Below are positions 8,788-16,680 of a stretch of 64,000 nucleotides of DNA, in pieces. The notes under the pieces are model-generated. The model had not been told where the DNA came from, made no database searches, and saw nothing but the letters and a program-made list of their open reading frames with translations. A program made the translations under genes and the position numbers. Origin of the DNA: Rhodopseudomonas palustris (GTDB lineage Bacteria > Pseudomonadota > Alphaproteobacteria > Rhizobiales > Xanthobacteraceae); the NCBI RefSeq assembly GCF_003031265.1, contig NZ_CP019966.1, forward strand, positions 2,356,001-2,420,000, given 5' to 3'. Each line of letters begins with the position of its first letter. Within the stretch, counting starts at the first letter, position 1.

Positions 8788-9120
8788 ATGTTCATCGCGA
8801 TGAATCGGTTTCAAGTGAAACGCGGCGCCGAGCAGACCTTCGAGGAGATCTGGGCGACGCGGGAATCCTATCTCAGCGAGATGGACGGTTTCGTGGAGTT
8901 TCATCTGCTCAAAGGGCCGGTCGCGGACGACCACACCCTGTATGCGACCCACACCATGTGGGCCAGCAAGGCGGCGTTCGAGGCATGGACCACGTCCGAC
9001 CAGTTCCGCCGTTCGCATGCGCGGGCCGGCAACGACACCGGGCAGAGCCTGTATCTCGGGCATCCGCGGTTCGAAGGGTTTGAAGTGATCCGTAGCGAGC
9101 GCAACGCCGCTGCGGCCTGA
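8788..9120 (+). CDS. hmuD: Heme-degrading monooxygenase (IsdG/HmuD-type ABM fold)
   Basis: This is a 110-residue antibiotic-biosynthesis-monooxygenase-fold protein. It reads MFIAMNRFQVKRGAEQTFEE, then SYLSEMDGFVEFHLLKG, then YATHTMWASKAAFEAWTTSDQF and SHARAG. The late His in FRRSHARAG fits the proximal heme-ligand position of IsdG/HmuQ/HmuD enzymes, which open heme with oxygen. The ATG at 8788 has AAGGAG 5 nt upstream; an open frame upstream to 8707 lacks a better start. It lies between hmuR and hutX, so an aerobic heme oxygenase role is likely. The symbol could equally be hmuQ. Confidence 0.82.
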   Translation: MFIAMNRFQVKRGAEQTFEEIWATRESYLSEMDGFVEFHLLKGPVADDHTLYATHTMWASKAAFEAWTTSDQFRRSHARAGNDTGQSLYLGHPRFEGFEVIRSERNAAAA

Positions 9121-9136
9121 GATAAGGAGAGAAGTG

Positions 9137-9673
9137 ATGGCGACTGCAGCGGCATCGGTGGTGTCCTCCGAGACCGGCGATCTTCGTGCCTATATGGCTG
9201 CCAACCCGGCCGCTGTGATCGAGGAGGTCGCCAAACAGTGGAACGTGTCGCCGCATGCGGTGATCGCGGCGCTGCCGGACGGCATGGCGCGGCTCGGTCC
9301 CGGTGACGGCTTCGTTGCTGCGATGAAGGACATCGCCACCTGGGGCGAGGTGACGCTGATCGTGCACACCGAGGACGCGATCTTCGAATTCACCGGCGAG
9401 GTGCCGCGCGGTGAGATCAGCCGCGGCTATTTCAACCTGATGCAGCCGAAGGGCCTTCACGGCCACTTGCGTCACGATCGTTGCGGCGCGCTGGCGTTCG
9501 TCGAGCGCCCGTTCATGGGCAAAGCGAGTGCCTTCGTGGCGTTCCTCAACCAAGACGGCGGCATCATGTTCAAGGTGTTTGTCGGCCGTGACGCCAATCG
9601 CGAGCTGCGCGTCGATCAGCTCGTCCGCTTCCATGCGCTCGCCAAGCAATTCAGCGAGGAACGCGGTGCGTAA
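9137..9673 (+). CDS. hutX: Cytosolic heme utilisation carrier HutX/ChuX
   Basis: This 178-residue heme-binding protein of the HutX/ChuX group (ChuS/HemS half-fold) is thought to pass heme from the importer to degrading enzymes and to buffer free heme. Recognisable parts are the N-terminal helical segment VIEEVAKQWNVSPHAVIAAL, the strand EVTLIVHTEDAIFEFTGEVP, and FNLMQPKGLHGHLRHDRC. A conserved-looking MFKVFVGRDANREL follows. The ATG at 9137 has AAGGAG 7 nt upstream; the GTG immediately before it is less likely. The 3' end overlaps the GTG start of exbB by 8 nt. Confidence 0.9.
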   Translation: MATAAASVVSSETGDLRAYMAANPAAVIEEVAKQWNVSPHAVIAALPDGMARLGPGDGFVAAMKDIATWGEVTLIVHTEDAIFEFTGEVPRGEISRGYFNLMQPKGLHGHLRHDRCGALAFVERPFMGKASAFVAFLNQDGGIMFKVFVGRDANRELRVDQLVRFHALAKQFSEERGA

Positions 9674-10454
9674 CTCCGAAGGCGCCGCGGCAGGGTGGGC
9701 GGGCGCGGCGCTCGCCGTCATCGCCGTGGCGCTGCCGGGGGATGCGTGGGCGGCTGCCGATCTGGCGACGCTGCCGCGCGACCTGTCGCCGTGGGGGATG
9801 TTCCTCGGCGCCGACGCGGCGGTGAAGACCGTGATGGTCGGGCTGGCGCTCGCGTCACTGGCGGCCTGGACGGTGTGGCTCGCCAAGTCGATCGAACTGC
9901 GCCGCAGCGTTGCGGTGGCGCAGCGGGGTCTCGACCGGCTGGAGAGCGAGATCACGCTGCAGCAGGCCGCGGCGGAGACCGCCGATCAGCATGACGCAGT
10001 GGCCCAAATGATCCAGACCGTCGATCGCGAGGCCAGCCTGTCGGGCGGTACCCATGACGAAGGTTTTCGCGAGCGCGTGGCGCTGCGGCTCGAGCGGGTC
10101 GAGGCGGCGGAAGCCCGCCGCGCCGCGATCGGCACCGGTCTGCTCGCAAGCATCGGCGCGGTGGCTCCGTTCGTCGGACTGTTCGGCACGGTCTGGGGGA
10201 TCATGAACGCGTTCATCGGCATCTCGAAAGCCAACACCACCAATCTTGCGGTGGTGGCGCCGGGCATCGCCGAGGCGCTGCTCGCCACCGCGCTCGGGCT
10301 CGTCGCCGCGATCCCGGCAGTGGTGATCTACAATCATCTGACGCGGCGGGTGACGGCATATCGCGCGCTGCTCGGCGACGCGTCCACCCAATTGCTGCTG
10401 ATGATCAGCCGCGAGGCGGCGCGTCCGCCGCAGCGCGCTCGCGTGGTGAGGTGA
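9666..10454 (+). CDS. exbB: TonB-system proton channel subunit ExbB
   Basis: This inner-membrane subunit harvests proton motive force for TonB. The GTG at 9666 lies inside the hutX 3' end, with GAGGA 5 nt upstream, and gives 262 residues. An N-terminal signal-like stretch (AALAVIAVALPGDAWAA) is followed by TM1 (VMVGLALASLAAWTVWLAKS) and a long helical cytoplasmic loop. The ExbB/TolQ signature follows, with TM2 around IGAVAPFVGLFGTVWGIMNA and TM3 around ALLATALGLVAAIPAVVIYN. An open frame continues upstream to 9528 but only as a shadow of hutX. It belongs to a coupled hutX-exbB-exbD-tonB string. Confidence 0.93.
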   Translation: MRNSEGAAAGWAGAALAVIAVALPGDAWAAADLATLPRDLSPWGMFLGADAAVKTVMVGLALASLAAWTVWLAKSIELRRSVAVAQRGLDRLESEITLQQAAAETADQHDAVAQMIQTVDREASLSGGTHDEGFRERVALRLERVEAAEARRAAIGTGLLASIGAVAPFVGLFGTVWGIMNAFIGISKANTTNLAVVAPGIAEALLATALGLVAAIPAVVIYNHLTRRVTAYRALLGDASTQLLLMISREAARPPQRARVVR

Positions 10455-10897
10455 ACCCGATGGCCGTCAAGCTTGCGAGCCGCCGCGGCGGCGAAGACGA
10501 CATGGTCGAGGCGCACGAGATCAACGTCACGCCATTCATCGATGTGATGCTGGTGCTGCTGATCGTCTTCATGGTGGCGGCGCCGCTGGCGACCGTCGAT
10601 GTCGGCGTCGATCTGCCGGCCAGCACGGCCGCGCCGCAGCCGCGGCCGGAGAAACCGGTCTTCGTGTCGCTGAGGCCCGATCTGTCGCTGGCGCTGGGGG
10701 AGGAGATGGTGCCGCGTGAGGGACTGACCTCGGCGCTCGACACCGCGACCGGCGGTAACAAGGACGAGCGGATCTTCCTGCGCGCCGACAAGGCGGTGAG
10801 CTACGGCGATCTGATGGCGGCGATGAATCTGCTGCGCGATGCGGGCTATCTGAAGGTGGCGCTGGTCGGACTCGACGGCCGCGCCGTTCAGCCGTGA
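10451..10897 (+). CDS. exbD: TonB-system subunit ExbD
   Basis: This 148-residue single-pass partner of ExbB has the family core INVTPFIDVMLVLLIVFMV. The Asp in FIDVM is the proton-path residue conserved in ExbD/TolR. A periplasmic domain follows (LPASTAAPQPRPEKPVFVSL onward, with VSYGDLMAAMNLLRDAGYLK). The GTG at 10451 overlaps the exbB stop by 4 nt; an ATG three codons later is possible. Confidence 0.93.
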   Translation: MNPMAVKLASRRGGEDDMVEAHEINVTPFIDVMLVLLIVFMVAAPLATVDVGVDLPASTAAPQPRPEKPVFVSLRPDLSLALGEEMVPREGLTSALDTATGGNKDERIFLRADKAVSYGDLMAAMNLLRDAGYLKVALVGLDGRAVQP

Positions 10898-11748
10898 ACG
10901 CCCGCGCGCTGCACGACAGCGCGGCGGCGCAGGGCGCGTCGCGGTGGCTGCTGTCGGCGGCGGTGATCGTCGGCGTGCACGCGGTGGCGGTGGCAGCCGC
11001 GTTGGCGTACTACGCGCAAGTGCCGCCGCCGGGCGAACCGCTGGCTGCAATCATGATCGATCTTGCGCCGATGACGGCATCGCCGCAGCCGAGCCCGCTC
11101 GATCTGCCACCGGGCCCGGAGATGCAGGAGGCGGAGGCGCCGCAGTCGGAACCCGAGCCGGTGCAGCACACCGCCGCAGTGCCCGAAATCGCACCAACCC
11201 CGATCCAACAGAACGCCGAGGTGCCGCTGCCGCCGGAGGCGAAGCCGTCACTCCCGGACAAGCCCGAAGCGGTGAAGCTCGAAAAGCCCGAGCCGGCGAA
11301 GCCGAAGCCGGAGCGGCCAAAGCCGGAGAAGCGCGAGCGCGTCGTCAAACAGAATTCGTCGGACCGTCCGCCGGCGCCGCGAACCAGCGCGCCGCAACGT
11401 GCCGAACGCCGCGCCGCCGACGCGATGGCGGCGCTTGCCGGCGCCCAGGCGGCAGCCGCGATGCTGCCGAGCTATCGTCAGCGCCTCGCGGCTCATCTGC
11501 AGCGCTTCAAGCGCTATCCGACCGAGGCCCGCGCCAGCGGCGTGCAGGGCACTGCGACCTTGAGCTTCACCGTCGGCCGCGGCGGGCAAGTGCTGAGTGC
11601 AAGGCTCGCGCGCTCCTCCGGCCACCCTGCGCTCGATGCCGAAACGCTGGCGATGGTCAGCCGTGCCCAGCCGCTGCCGCCATTCCCGCCGGAGATCACC
11701 CAGGCTTCGCTGAATTTCAGCGTGCCGGTCAACTTCTCCGTCAGGTAG
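10894..11748 (+). CDS. tonB: Energy transducer TonB
   Basis: This protein couples the ExbBD motor to HmuR. The 284 residues start at a GTG overlapping the exbD stop by 4 nt. A single N-terminal TM segment (LLSAAVIVGVHAVAVAAALA) is followed by a long Pro/Glu/Lys-rich periplasmic spacer (about residues 55-165). The C-terminal TonB domain contains RYPTEARASGVQGTATLSF and ends with PLPPFPPEI. Its place at the end of the hmuR operon suggests a TonB dedicated to heme uptake. No strong terminator with a T-run is visible in the 250 bp after it. Confidence 0.93.
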   Translation: MNARALHDSAAAQGASRWLLSAAVIVGVHAVAVAAALAYYAQVPPPGEPLAAIMIDLAPMTASPQPSPLDLPPGPEMQEAEAPQSEPEPVQHTAAVPEIAPTPIQQNAEVPLPPEAKPSLPDKPEAVKLEKPEPAKPKPERPKPEKRERVVKQNSSDRPPAPRTSAPQRAERRAADAMAALAGAQAAAAMLPSYRQRLAAHLQRFKRYPTEARASGVQGTATLSFTVGRGGQVLSARLARSSGHPALDAETLAMVSRAQPLPPFPPEITQASLNFSVPVNFSVR

Positions 11749-12183
11749 TTCGTCGCGGGAGCGATCAATCACCGCTCGATGGGCGCTTCACAGGTCGAGT
11801 GAAGAGCGCTGCCTTCGCCAAGGTACGGCCCCTCATCTAAAAGCCGGAGCGTCTTGAAGGATGAGAAGCCGCAGCATCCTGCAGCACATGATCTAGGACG
11901 GTTCGTCGCGCCTCGTCATCATGAGGCTGTTGTGAGCACGGGCAATCGCAGTACTGATTTTGATCAACAACAGAGCAATTCTAATCACAGCTCATGCTGC
12001 TAAACGCGGCAGATGACAGTTGTCGGAATTTGCGCCGGATGCTTGCAGATTGGAACTATTCAGGCTGCCTTGATGACAAAACTACCGCCGTGGATTGCGC
12101 GAACTATGCATGTAGTTGCGCGCACGGGGCTCGGCGGGTTCGGGCTGCCGAACATGTTACGAAGTCATGCGGAGCTGATGATG
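11749..12183. other. Intergenic region, 435 bp
   Basis: I find no convincing gene here. It contains a short palindromic TTGATCAA within an AT-rich patch (about 11940-11990) that may hold a promoter for the small downstream frame. The open frame that starts at 12013 has no ribosome-binding site and reads like translated leader. Confidence 0.4.
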
Positions 12184-12357
12184 ATGAATTTCGATCCGGA
12201 GCACGAATCCAAACAGATGGAAACGTCCGAAGCGGCCGGCGCACAGTCCGAACCGTCAGGCGTGGCGATGCGGGTGTGGGCCCGGCATCGCCTGCGTGAA
12301 CTGGCGGAAAGCGGCCGCCTCGGCATGGGTTCGGAGCGTGCACGCCGTCGTGGCTGA
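12184..12357 (+). CDS. Small hypothetical protein
   Basis: This is a 57-residue frame starting MNFDPEHESK, with GGAG about 8 nt upstream of the last of three consecutive ATG codons. The C-terminal half is basic and probably helical (VWARHRLRELAESGRLG). I do not recognise a family. It follows the heme operon on the same strand after a 435-bp gap, so co-regulation is not implied. It may be spurious. Confidence 0.3.
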   Translation: MNFDPEHESKQMETSEAAGAQSEPSGVAMRVWARHRLRELAESGRLGMGSERARRRG

Positions 12358-12369
12358 ACGCTGCGCAAA

Positions 12370-12591
12370 CTAAGCCCGCTGCGACGCGGTCCGTGTTGGA
12401 TCGACGCGAATCTCTGAAGCGCCATTGGCGCAGCGGCTCGCGGCGGTCTGCGCGGCGATCAGCGAATCGAACGATTGACGCTCCAGCGCGTGGAAGTCGC
12501 GGTGCGCTGCGAAGAAGCAGTAGCTGTCTCCTTCGCGGACCAGGATCCCGGCGGTGCGGGCGCGGACTTCGATGACGCAGGCGTCGGACAT
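12370..12591 (-). CDS. Small conserved-type hypothetical protein
   Basis: This 73-residue frame starts MSDACVIEVRARTAGILV and continues with EGDSYCFFAAHRDFHALE and SFDSLIAAQTAASRC. The pattern of a short strand pair, an FFAA segment and a terminal helix resembles small uncharacterised rhizobial proteins. A GGTGAG lies just upstream of the ATG. No function can be given. About 165 bp separate it from the TauE-like gene, also on the minus strand; that gap has no visible gene. Confidence 0.5.
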   Translation of the reverse strand: MSDACVIEVRARTAGILVREGDSYCFFAAHRDFHALERQSFDSLIAAQTAASRCANGASEIRVDPTRTASQRA

Positions 12592-12756
12592 TGCATCTCA
12601 CCGGAATTTCCGGTGCCTTCCTGTAGTCTCGATCGCGCGGCGGTGGAATGCGGCGCGATCGAACGCGTGGCTGTTCAATCGTGACGCTTCGCAACGCGGT
12701 GCCTGCCCAAACGTTCCGCAATTTGCGCGGCGATGCGGCGCTTCAACGCGTTGGTC

Positions 12757-13563
12757 TCAGAACAGCAGGCTTTTCAGTCCCGCAGCGAACAGAACGGCTG
12801 CCAGCGCGATCTGCAGTTTTCGTCCCGACAGCTTGCCGGCGGACAATCCGCCGGCGATCACTGCGGGAATGGAACCGGCCAGCAGGCTAACAAGAATGTG
12901 CCAATCGACCATGCCGGCGGCCAGGTAACCTGCGCCTGCGACCATCGCGAGCGGGATGGCGTGGGCGAGGTCGGTCGCCACCAGCCGATGCGGCAGCAGC
13001 CGTCGCGGATAGAGATACAGCAGCAGCACGGTGCCAAGCGCGCCGGCACCGATCGAGGTCAGTGCAACCAGCGCGCCAAGCACGGCTCCGGCCAGGATGG
13101 TCAGCGACGTCCGGTTCGGGGCCGGCCGCTCGATATCGGATGTCGCCGGATTCAAGGCTGCGATCAGCCGTGGTGCGAACACGATGCCGAGTGCAGTGAG
13201 GATCACCACCACGCCGATGGTCTTGGTGAGCCACTGCGTGCGCCCGACCGGATCGGACAAGGCGACGATCGCAACGACGAGGCCGGCCGCAGGCAGGCTG
13301 CCGGCCCATAGCCGGGTAACGATGCCCCAATCGATGTGACCTCGGCGATTATGTACGGCGGCACCGATCAGCTTGGTGATCGCCGCGAACCACAGATCGG
13401 TGGCGATTGCGACATGCGGGGCGATGCCGAAGATCAGCAGCAACAGCGGCGTCATCAGCGCGCCGCCCCCAACCCCGGTGAGGCCGACGACGAAACCGGT
13501 CACCGCGCCTGCAAGTGCGTAGTTCGGATCGATCGTGATCCCTTCAAAACCCGTCAGTTCCAC
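12757..13563 (-). CDS. TauE/SafE family anion exporter
   Basis: This 268-residue membrane protein of the TauE/SafE (DUF81) family is typically an exporter of sulfite, sulfoacetate or related small anions. Two repeat halves are visible. Each has a Gly-rich TM signature: GAVTGFVVGLTGVGGGALMT near residue 20, and GAVLGALVALTSIGAGALGT near residue 160. The second half includes the VATDLAHAIPLAM segment, mirroring IATDLWFAAITKL in the first. About eight hydrophobic segments are present. Nothing in the surroundings points to a substrate. It is a stand-alone minus-strand gene. Confidence 0.85.
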   Translation of the reverse strand: MELTGFEGITIDPNYALAGAVTGFVVGLTGVGGGALMTPLLLLIFGIAPHVAIATDLWFAAITKLIGAAVHNRRGHIDWGIVTRLWAGSLPAAGLVVAIVALSDPVGRTQWLTKTIGVVVILTALGIVFAPRLIAALNPATSDIERPAPNRTSLTILAGAVLGALVALTSIGAGALGTVLLLYLYPRRLLPHRLVATDLAHAIPLAMVAGAGYLAAGMVDWHILVSLLAGSIPAVIAGGLSAGKLSGRKLQIALAAVLFAAGLKSLLF

Positions 13564-13910
13564 GCCTCCTGCGCCCGGTGAATCGCGCGGCCTCAGTTTT
13601 ACGCGGTCCGCCTGTGCAGCGGCAACGCGCTATCCCGGTTCCGTCTGTACGCCGAAGTACATGATGGTCATCGAAAGATGGCGGGGTAGGGAGTGTCGGT
13701 ATTTATACCTGGGTGTTGATTTCGGCCTAATTTTCTCGGTGCGATCGCGCACGATCGGTTAGTAAGCCTGGAACCACTTGAAGCGATGGCGCTTTCGCTC
13801 GCCGACCAGGGCATGCAAGGGATTTGTCAGACAGGACCCTCCACGTCGGCCAGCCATCGGCCCGCGGATCCTGCCGTCACCGCCGAGACCTCCCCGGTTG
13901 GCGATGACTG

Positions 13911-13940
13911 GCCTCGGGGCTCCCCCGCCAGCCCCGGGGC
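13911..13940. other. GC-rich hairpin in the 13.6-14.1 kb intergenic region
   Basis: An 11-bp stem (7 perfect inner pairs CGGGGCT/AGCCCCG, then one G-U and three more pairs) closes an 8-nt loop. There is no T-run, so it is not a standard terminator. It lies in the 598-bp region between the divergent TauE-like gene and the outer-membrane protein gene. That region has no convincing gene; overlapping frames on both strands read as low-complexity. Confidence 0.4.
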
Positions 13941-13987
13941 CGACCTGTCTGTGCAAAACCACCGAGCCTAGAAACGCCCCGCTCATT

Positions 13988-14014
13988 ATTTGCAATTGAT
14001 TTGCAATTGCAAAT
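13988..14014. promoter_or_regulatory. Palindromic operator candidate (TTTGCAATTGCAAA type)
   Basis: A perfect 16-bp palindrome, ATTTGCAATTGCAAAT (13999-14014), is preceded without gap by a direct copy of its first 11 bases (13988-13998). This is AT-rich in a GC-rich background and about 150 bp upstream of an outer-membrane protein gene. TGCAA/TTGCA palindromes resemble operators of Fur-family metal regulators (Mur/Fur type) of alphaproteobacteria. The regulator and metal are inference. Confidence 0.55.
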
Positions 14015-14161
14015 AAGTCAACCTGCTCATGCTGGGCAAGTTTCATCAGGCATTGGACCTTGCCGCAGCCTCGACCCGCTTTCGCCGAGACACATCAATG
14101 ACGCAAGCTGCGGGCCGGGATCACTGAGCGAATGGGATTTGGGCACCAGAGAGAAACGGCG

Positions 14162-15181
14162 ATGGCGAGCGGGCGGGCAGCGGTGAGGCGAGGGCGGAAG
14201 GCTGACAGCTTTGCGTCACGCCGAGGCCGCGGACATGCCGCGCGCTCGTTCGCAGCACTGCTAGCCGGGACCATGCCGGTCGCCGCCGAGGAGGCGCAAA
14301 GCTGGCGGGGCCACGCACCCTCGTGGTTGCCATCGCTCTCTCACGCAGTCACCGACAAGCCGGAGACCGTGCCGGGCAGTCATCATGCCGAGGGTGTCGA
14401 CACCGAACACATCTTCGGTTTCACCATGGGCTCGGATATCGGCCAGCCCGGCGAAATCGAGGTCGAGCTCGAGAATGTCGCTGGCTTCGGCAAGCGCGGC
14501 GGCAGCTACGCCACCTTGGCGACGCTTACCCAGGTCAAATACACAGTGAACGATCGTCTCCGCATCGCGCCCGGCTTGGCGCTCGGTGCCCAGCGCATCG
14601 ATGCGGTTCCCGGCTATGACGACCGCCGCCATCTATCGTTCAACGGTGCCGGTTTCGAAATCCGCTACAAGCTGATCGACCGTGAGGTTGCGCCCTTTGG
14701 CCTGACGCTGCACGCGCAGCCCGGCTGGAGCCGCGTCGATGAAGCGAGCGGCGTGCGGATCGAGCAATACGGCGCGGAATTTGCCGCACTGCTCGACCGC
14801 GAACTGATCAAGGACCGGCTGTTTGCCGCCTTCAACGTCTGGTACGGCACCGGCGCCACACGTCAGCTTTCGACCGGCGCGTGGGGCCATGATTCCGAAC
14901 TGCAGCTTCACGGCGCGCTGTCTTATGCCTTCGCTCCTGGCTTCGTCGCCGGCGTCGGGCTGCGTTATCTGCGCGCCTATGATGGCGGCGGGCTCGATCG
15001 CTTCGCCGGCGATGCCGTCTTCGTCGGCCCGACCTTTTCCTATGCGATCACGCCGACGCTAGGTGTCTCTGGAACCTGGCAGGTGCAGGTCTCAGGCCAA
15101 TCGCTCGGCGACATCCGGCCTTTGAACCTCGATCACTTCGAACGTCACCAGGCGATGCTGCGGCTGAACGCGCACTTCTGA
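14162..15181 (+). CDS. Putative outer-membrane beta-barrel protein
   Basis: This 339-residue protein has a basic N-terminus and a signal-like stretch (SFAALLAGTMPVAAEEAQS). Alternating strand patterns of an outer-membrane barrel follow (for example GDIGQPGEIEVELE-like segments, YATLATLTQVKYTVNDRLRI, GFEIRYKLIDREVAPFGLTL). It ends in a C-terminal Phe (LRLNAHF), the usual barrel-assembly signal. The ATG at 14162 follows AGAGAGAAA; an in-frame ATG at 14132 is possible. No family name is certain. The palindromic operator upstream suggests metal-responsive control, so a metal or siderophore-related channel is a reasonable guess only. Confidence 0.7.
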   Translation: MASGRAAVRRGRKADSFASRRGRGHAARSFAALLAGTMPVAAEEAQSWRGHAPSWLPSLSHAVTDKPETVPGSHHAEGVDTEHIFGFTMGSDIGQPGEIEVELENVAGFGKRGGSYATLATLTQVKYTVNDRLRIAPGLALGAQRIDAVPGYDDRRHLSFNGAGFEIRYKLIDREVAPFGLTLHAQPGWSRVDEASGVRIEQYGAEFAALLDRELIKDRLFAAFNVWYGTGATRQLSTGAWGHDSELQLHGALSYAFAPGFVAGVGLRYLRAYDGGGLDRFAGDAVFVGPTFSYAITPTLGVSGTWQVQVSGQSLGDIRPLNLDHFERHQAMLRLNAHF

Positions 15182-15308
15182 ACACTTAGCTCGTGATCAG
15201 GCGCGCGCGGTCGGTCACCATAATCTGGTCCAACTCCATAACTAACAGTCGCAGGTGAAACGCGGGGGCGTTGGCCGTGCGCAGCATGCGCACATTGTGG
15301 ATGTCCAG

Positions 15309-16676
15309 ATGCCCGAAGCCGCTCCTCCGGCCGCAAGTTCCCCCTCGCTCTCGTCCTCTTCACCCGCATCATCTCTCGTCCCCGCATCGCTGTTGCTGTC
15401 GCGCGGCGTGGTTCGGCTCGAAGTGATGCTGAAGCTAACCACTGCGATCCTGGCGCTGGCCGCCGGCGTCTATACCTATCTCGGGGTGCGCGACCTGCTG
15501 AACGGCAGTGCCACCACGGTGTTCTTCGCCGCGCTGATCTATTCAGTCGCAGTGTCGGTCGGCATCTACGCCTTCTGGGTGTTCCTGATGCAGTTCATGC
15601 CACACGTCGTCGATCGCGCCGGTCGCTGGCTGATGTTCGGATGCATGCTGCTCGGCTCGCTGATGATCGTGGCGATGTCGTCTTGGCTGAATGCGTCGGC
15701 GCTGGCCGGCGCTGCGGCGATCCGGCAGCATCTGGCGATCACCGTGCAGGACTACACCCGCGATCTCGATGCCGCCAACACCAACGCCATCGCTGCGCAA
15801 GGGCTGCTGCCCGATATCCAGATCGCCGCATCGCGCTTTGCCAAGCTGGCGGAAGCCGAGCGCACCGGATCGCTCACCGGGACCTCCGGCTCCGGCACTG
15901 TGGTGCAGTTAATGACCCAGATGTCGAGCCAGCTCGACAGTCTCGGCAAGGAGGTTGAAGCCTCCGGCAAGCGCGTCTCGACGCTGTTCGAAGAGGGCGG
16001 CAGGCACCTCGCCAAGATGCGAGAGCTGGTGTCCGACCGCGGCCCGATCGGCGAGCGCAGCGACGGCTTCGCGACCGAGTCCCTGGCTTTGATGGGCGTG
16101 ATCGCCAATCTTCAGCAGACCTCGGTGGCGCCGGCGGTGAAGCGGGCTGCGACCTCGCTGTCATCATCGTTCATCGCCCCGGCCGCGAGCGGCCGTAGCC
16201 TCGATCTTGCCGATCGGCAGACGGCGGTGGTCGGCAAGGTGGAAGGCGCCGTGGCGGCGCAGGCTACGTCACTCGCGGCGGCGGCCGATGCGATCCTCGA
16301 CCGACCGAAGATCGAGCCGGCACGATTCCAGGCGATGTCTCCGGCCGAGGCGGTGTTGCGCTATGCCGGTGACTTCATCCCGAGCTGGGCCGGCGCGATC
16401 TCGATCGACCTGATGCCCGCCGTGCTGGTGTTGATCCTCTGCGTCGTGCACAGCGCGATCCGCCGCGAAGGGCTGCCCGCCTCGCACGCATCCACCATGA
16501 CAGCGGCCGAACTGATGGCGGCGCTGAGGATGGCGCGCGAAGTGGAGCAGGCGAGCCGTGCGGCTGCTGACCCGGCCACTCCGATCGTGACGGATCAGCC
16601 TGCGCCAGTCGTCGAACCTGCGGCTGCGACCGACGAGAACGTCACCGCGCTGGCCTCGGCGCGTCACGTCAAGTAG
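15309..16676 (+). CDS. Uncharacterised four-TM membrane protein with long loop
   Basis: The product has 455 residues from the ATG at 15309. After a Ser/Pro-rich N-terminus come three hydrophobic segments within about 40-130 (KLTTAILALAAGVYTYLGV, FFAALIYSVAVSVGIYAFWV, WLMFGCMLLGSLMIVAM). A roughly 230-residue helical, Ala/Ser-rich loop follows (VQLMTQMSSQLDSLGKEVEA and so on), then a last TM (DLMPAVLVLILCVVHSAI) and a disordered tail. I do not recognise the family. The stop lies 4 nt before the start of the ClpP-like gene, so the two form an operon and may work together at the membrane. Confidence 0.8.
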   Translation: MPEAAPPAASSPSLSSSSPASSLVPASLLLSRGVVRLEVMLKLTTAILALAAGVYTYLGVRDLLNGSATTVFFAALIYSVAVSVGIYAFWVFLMQFMPHVVDRAGRWLMFGCMLLGSLMIVAMSSWLNASALAGAAAIRQHLAITVQDYTRDLDAANTNAIAAQGLLPDIQIAASRFAKLAEAERTGSLTGTSGSGTVVQLMTQMSSQLDSLGKEVEASGKRVSTLFEEGGRHLAKMRELVSDRGPIGERSDGFATESLALMGVIANLQQTSVAPAVKRAATSLSSSFIAPAASGRSLDLADRQTAVVGKVEGAVAAQATSLAAAADAILDRPKIEPARFQAMSPAEAVLRYAGDFIPSWAGAISIDLMPAVLVLILCVVHSAIRREGLPASHASTMTAAELMAALRMAREVEQASRAAADPATPIVTDQPAPVVEPAAATDENVTALASARHVK

Positions 16677-16680
16677 CCGC

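Noticed and set aside
11940..11990. Possible FNR/FixK box (TTGATCAA) after tonB
   Set aside because: The two halves are adjacent; an FNR/FixK site needs a 4-nt spacer (TTGAT-N4-ATCAA), which is not present.
12013..12183. Upstream extension of the small frame after tonB, from an ATG at 12013
   Set aside because: No ribosome-binding site and a composition unlike coding sequence; the start at 12184 with GGAG is more plausible.
13759..14046. 95-codon minus-strand frame in the gap before the outer-membrane protein
   Set aside because: It runs through the GC-rich hairpin and the palindromic operator and has no protein-like pattern; better explained as regulatory sequence.
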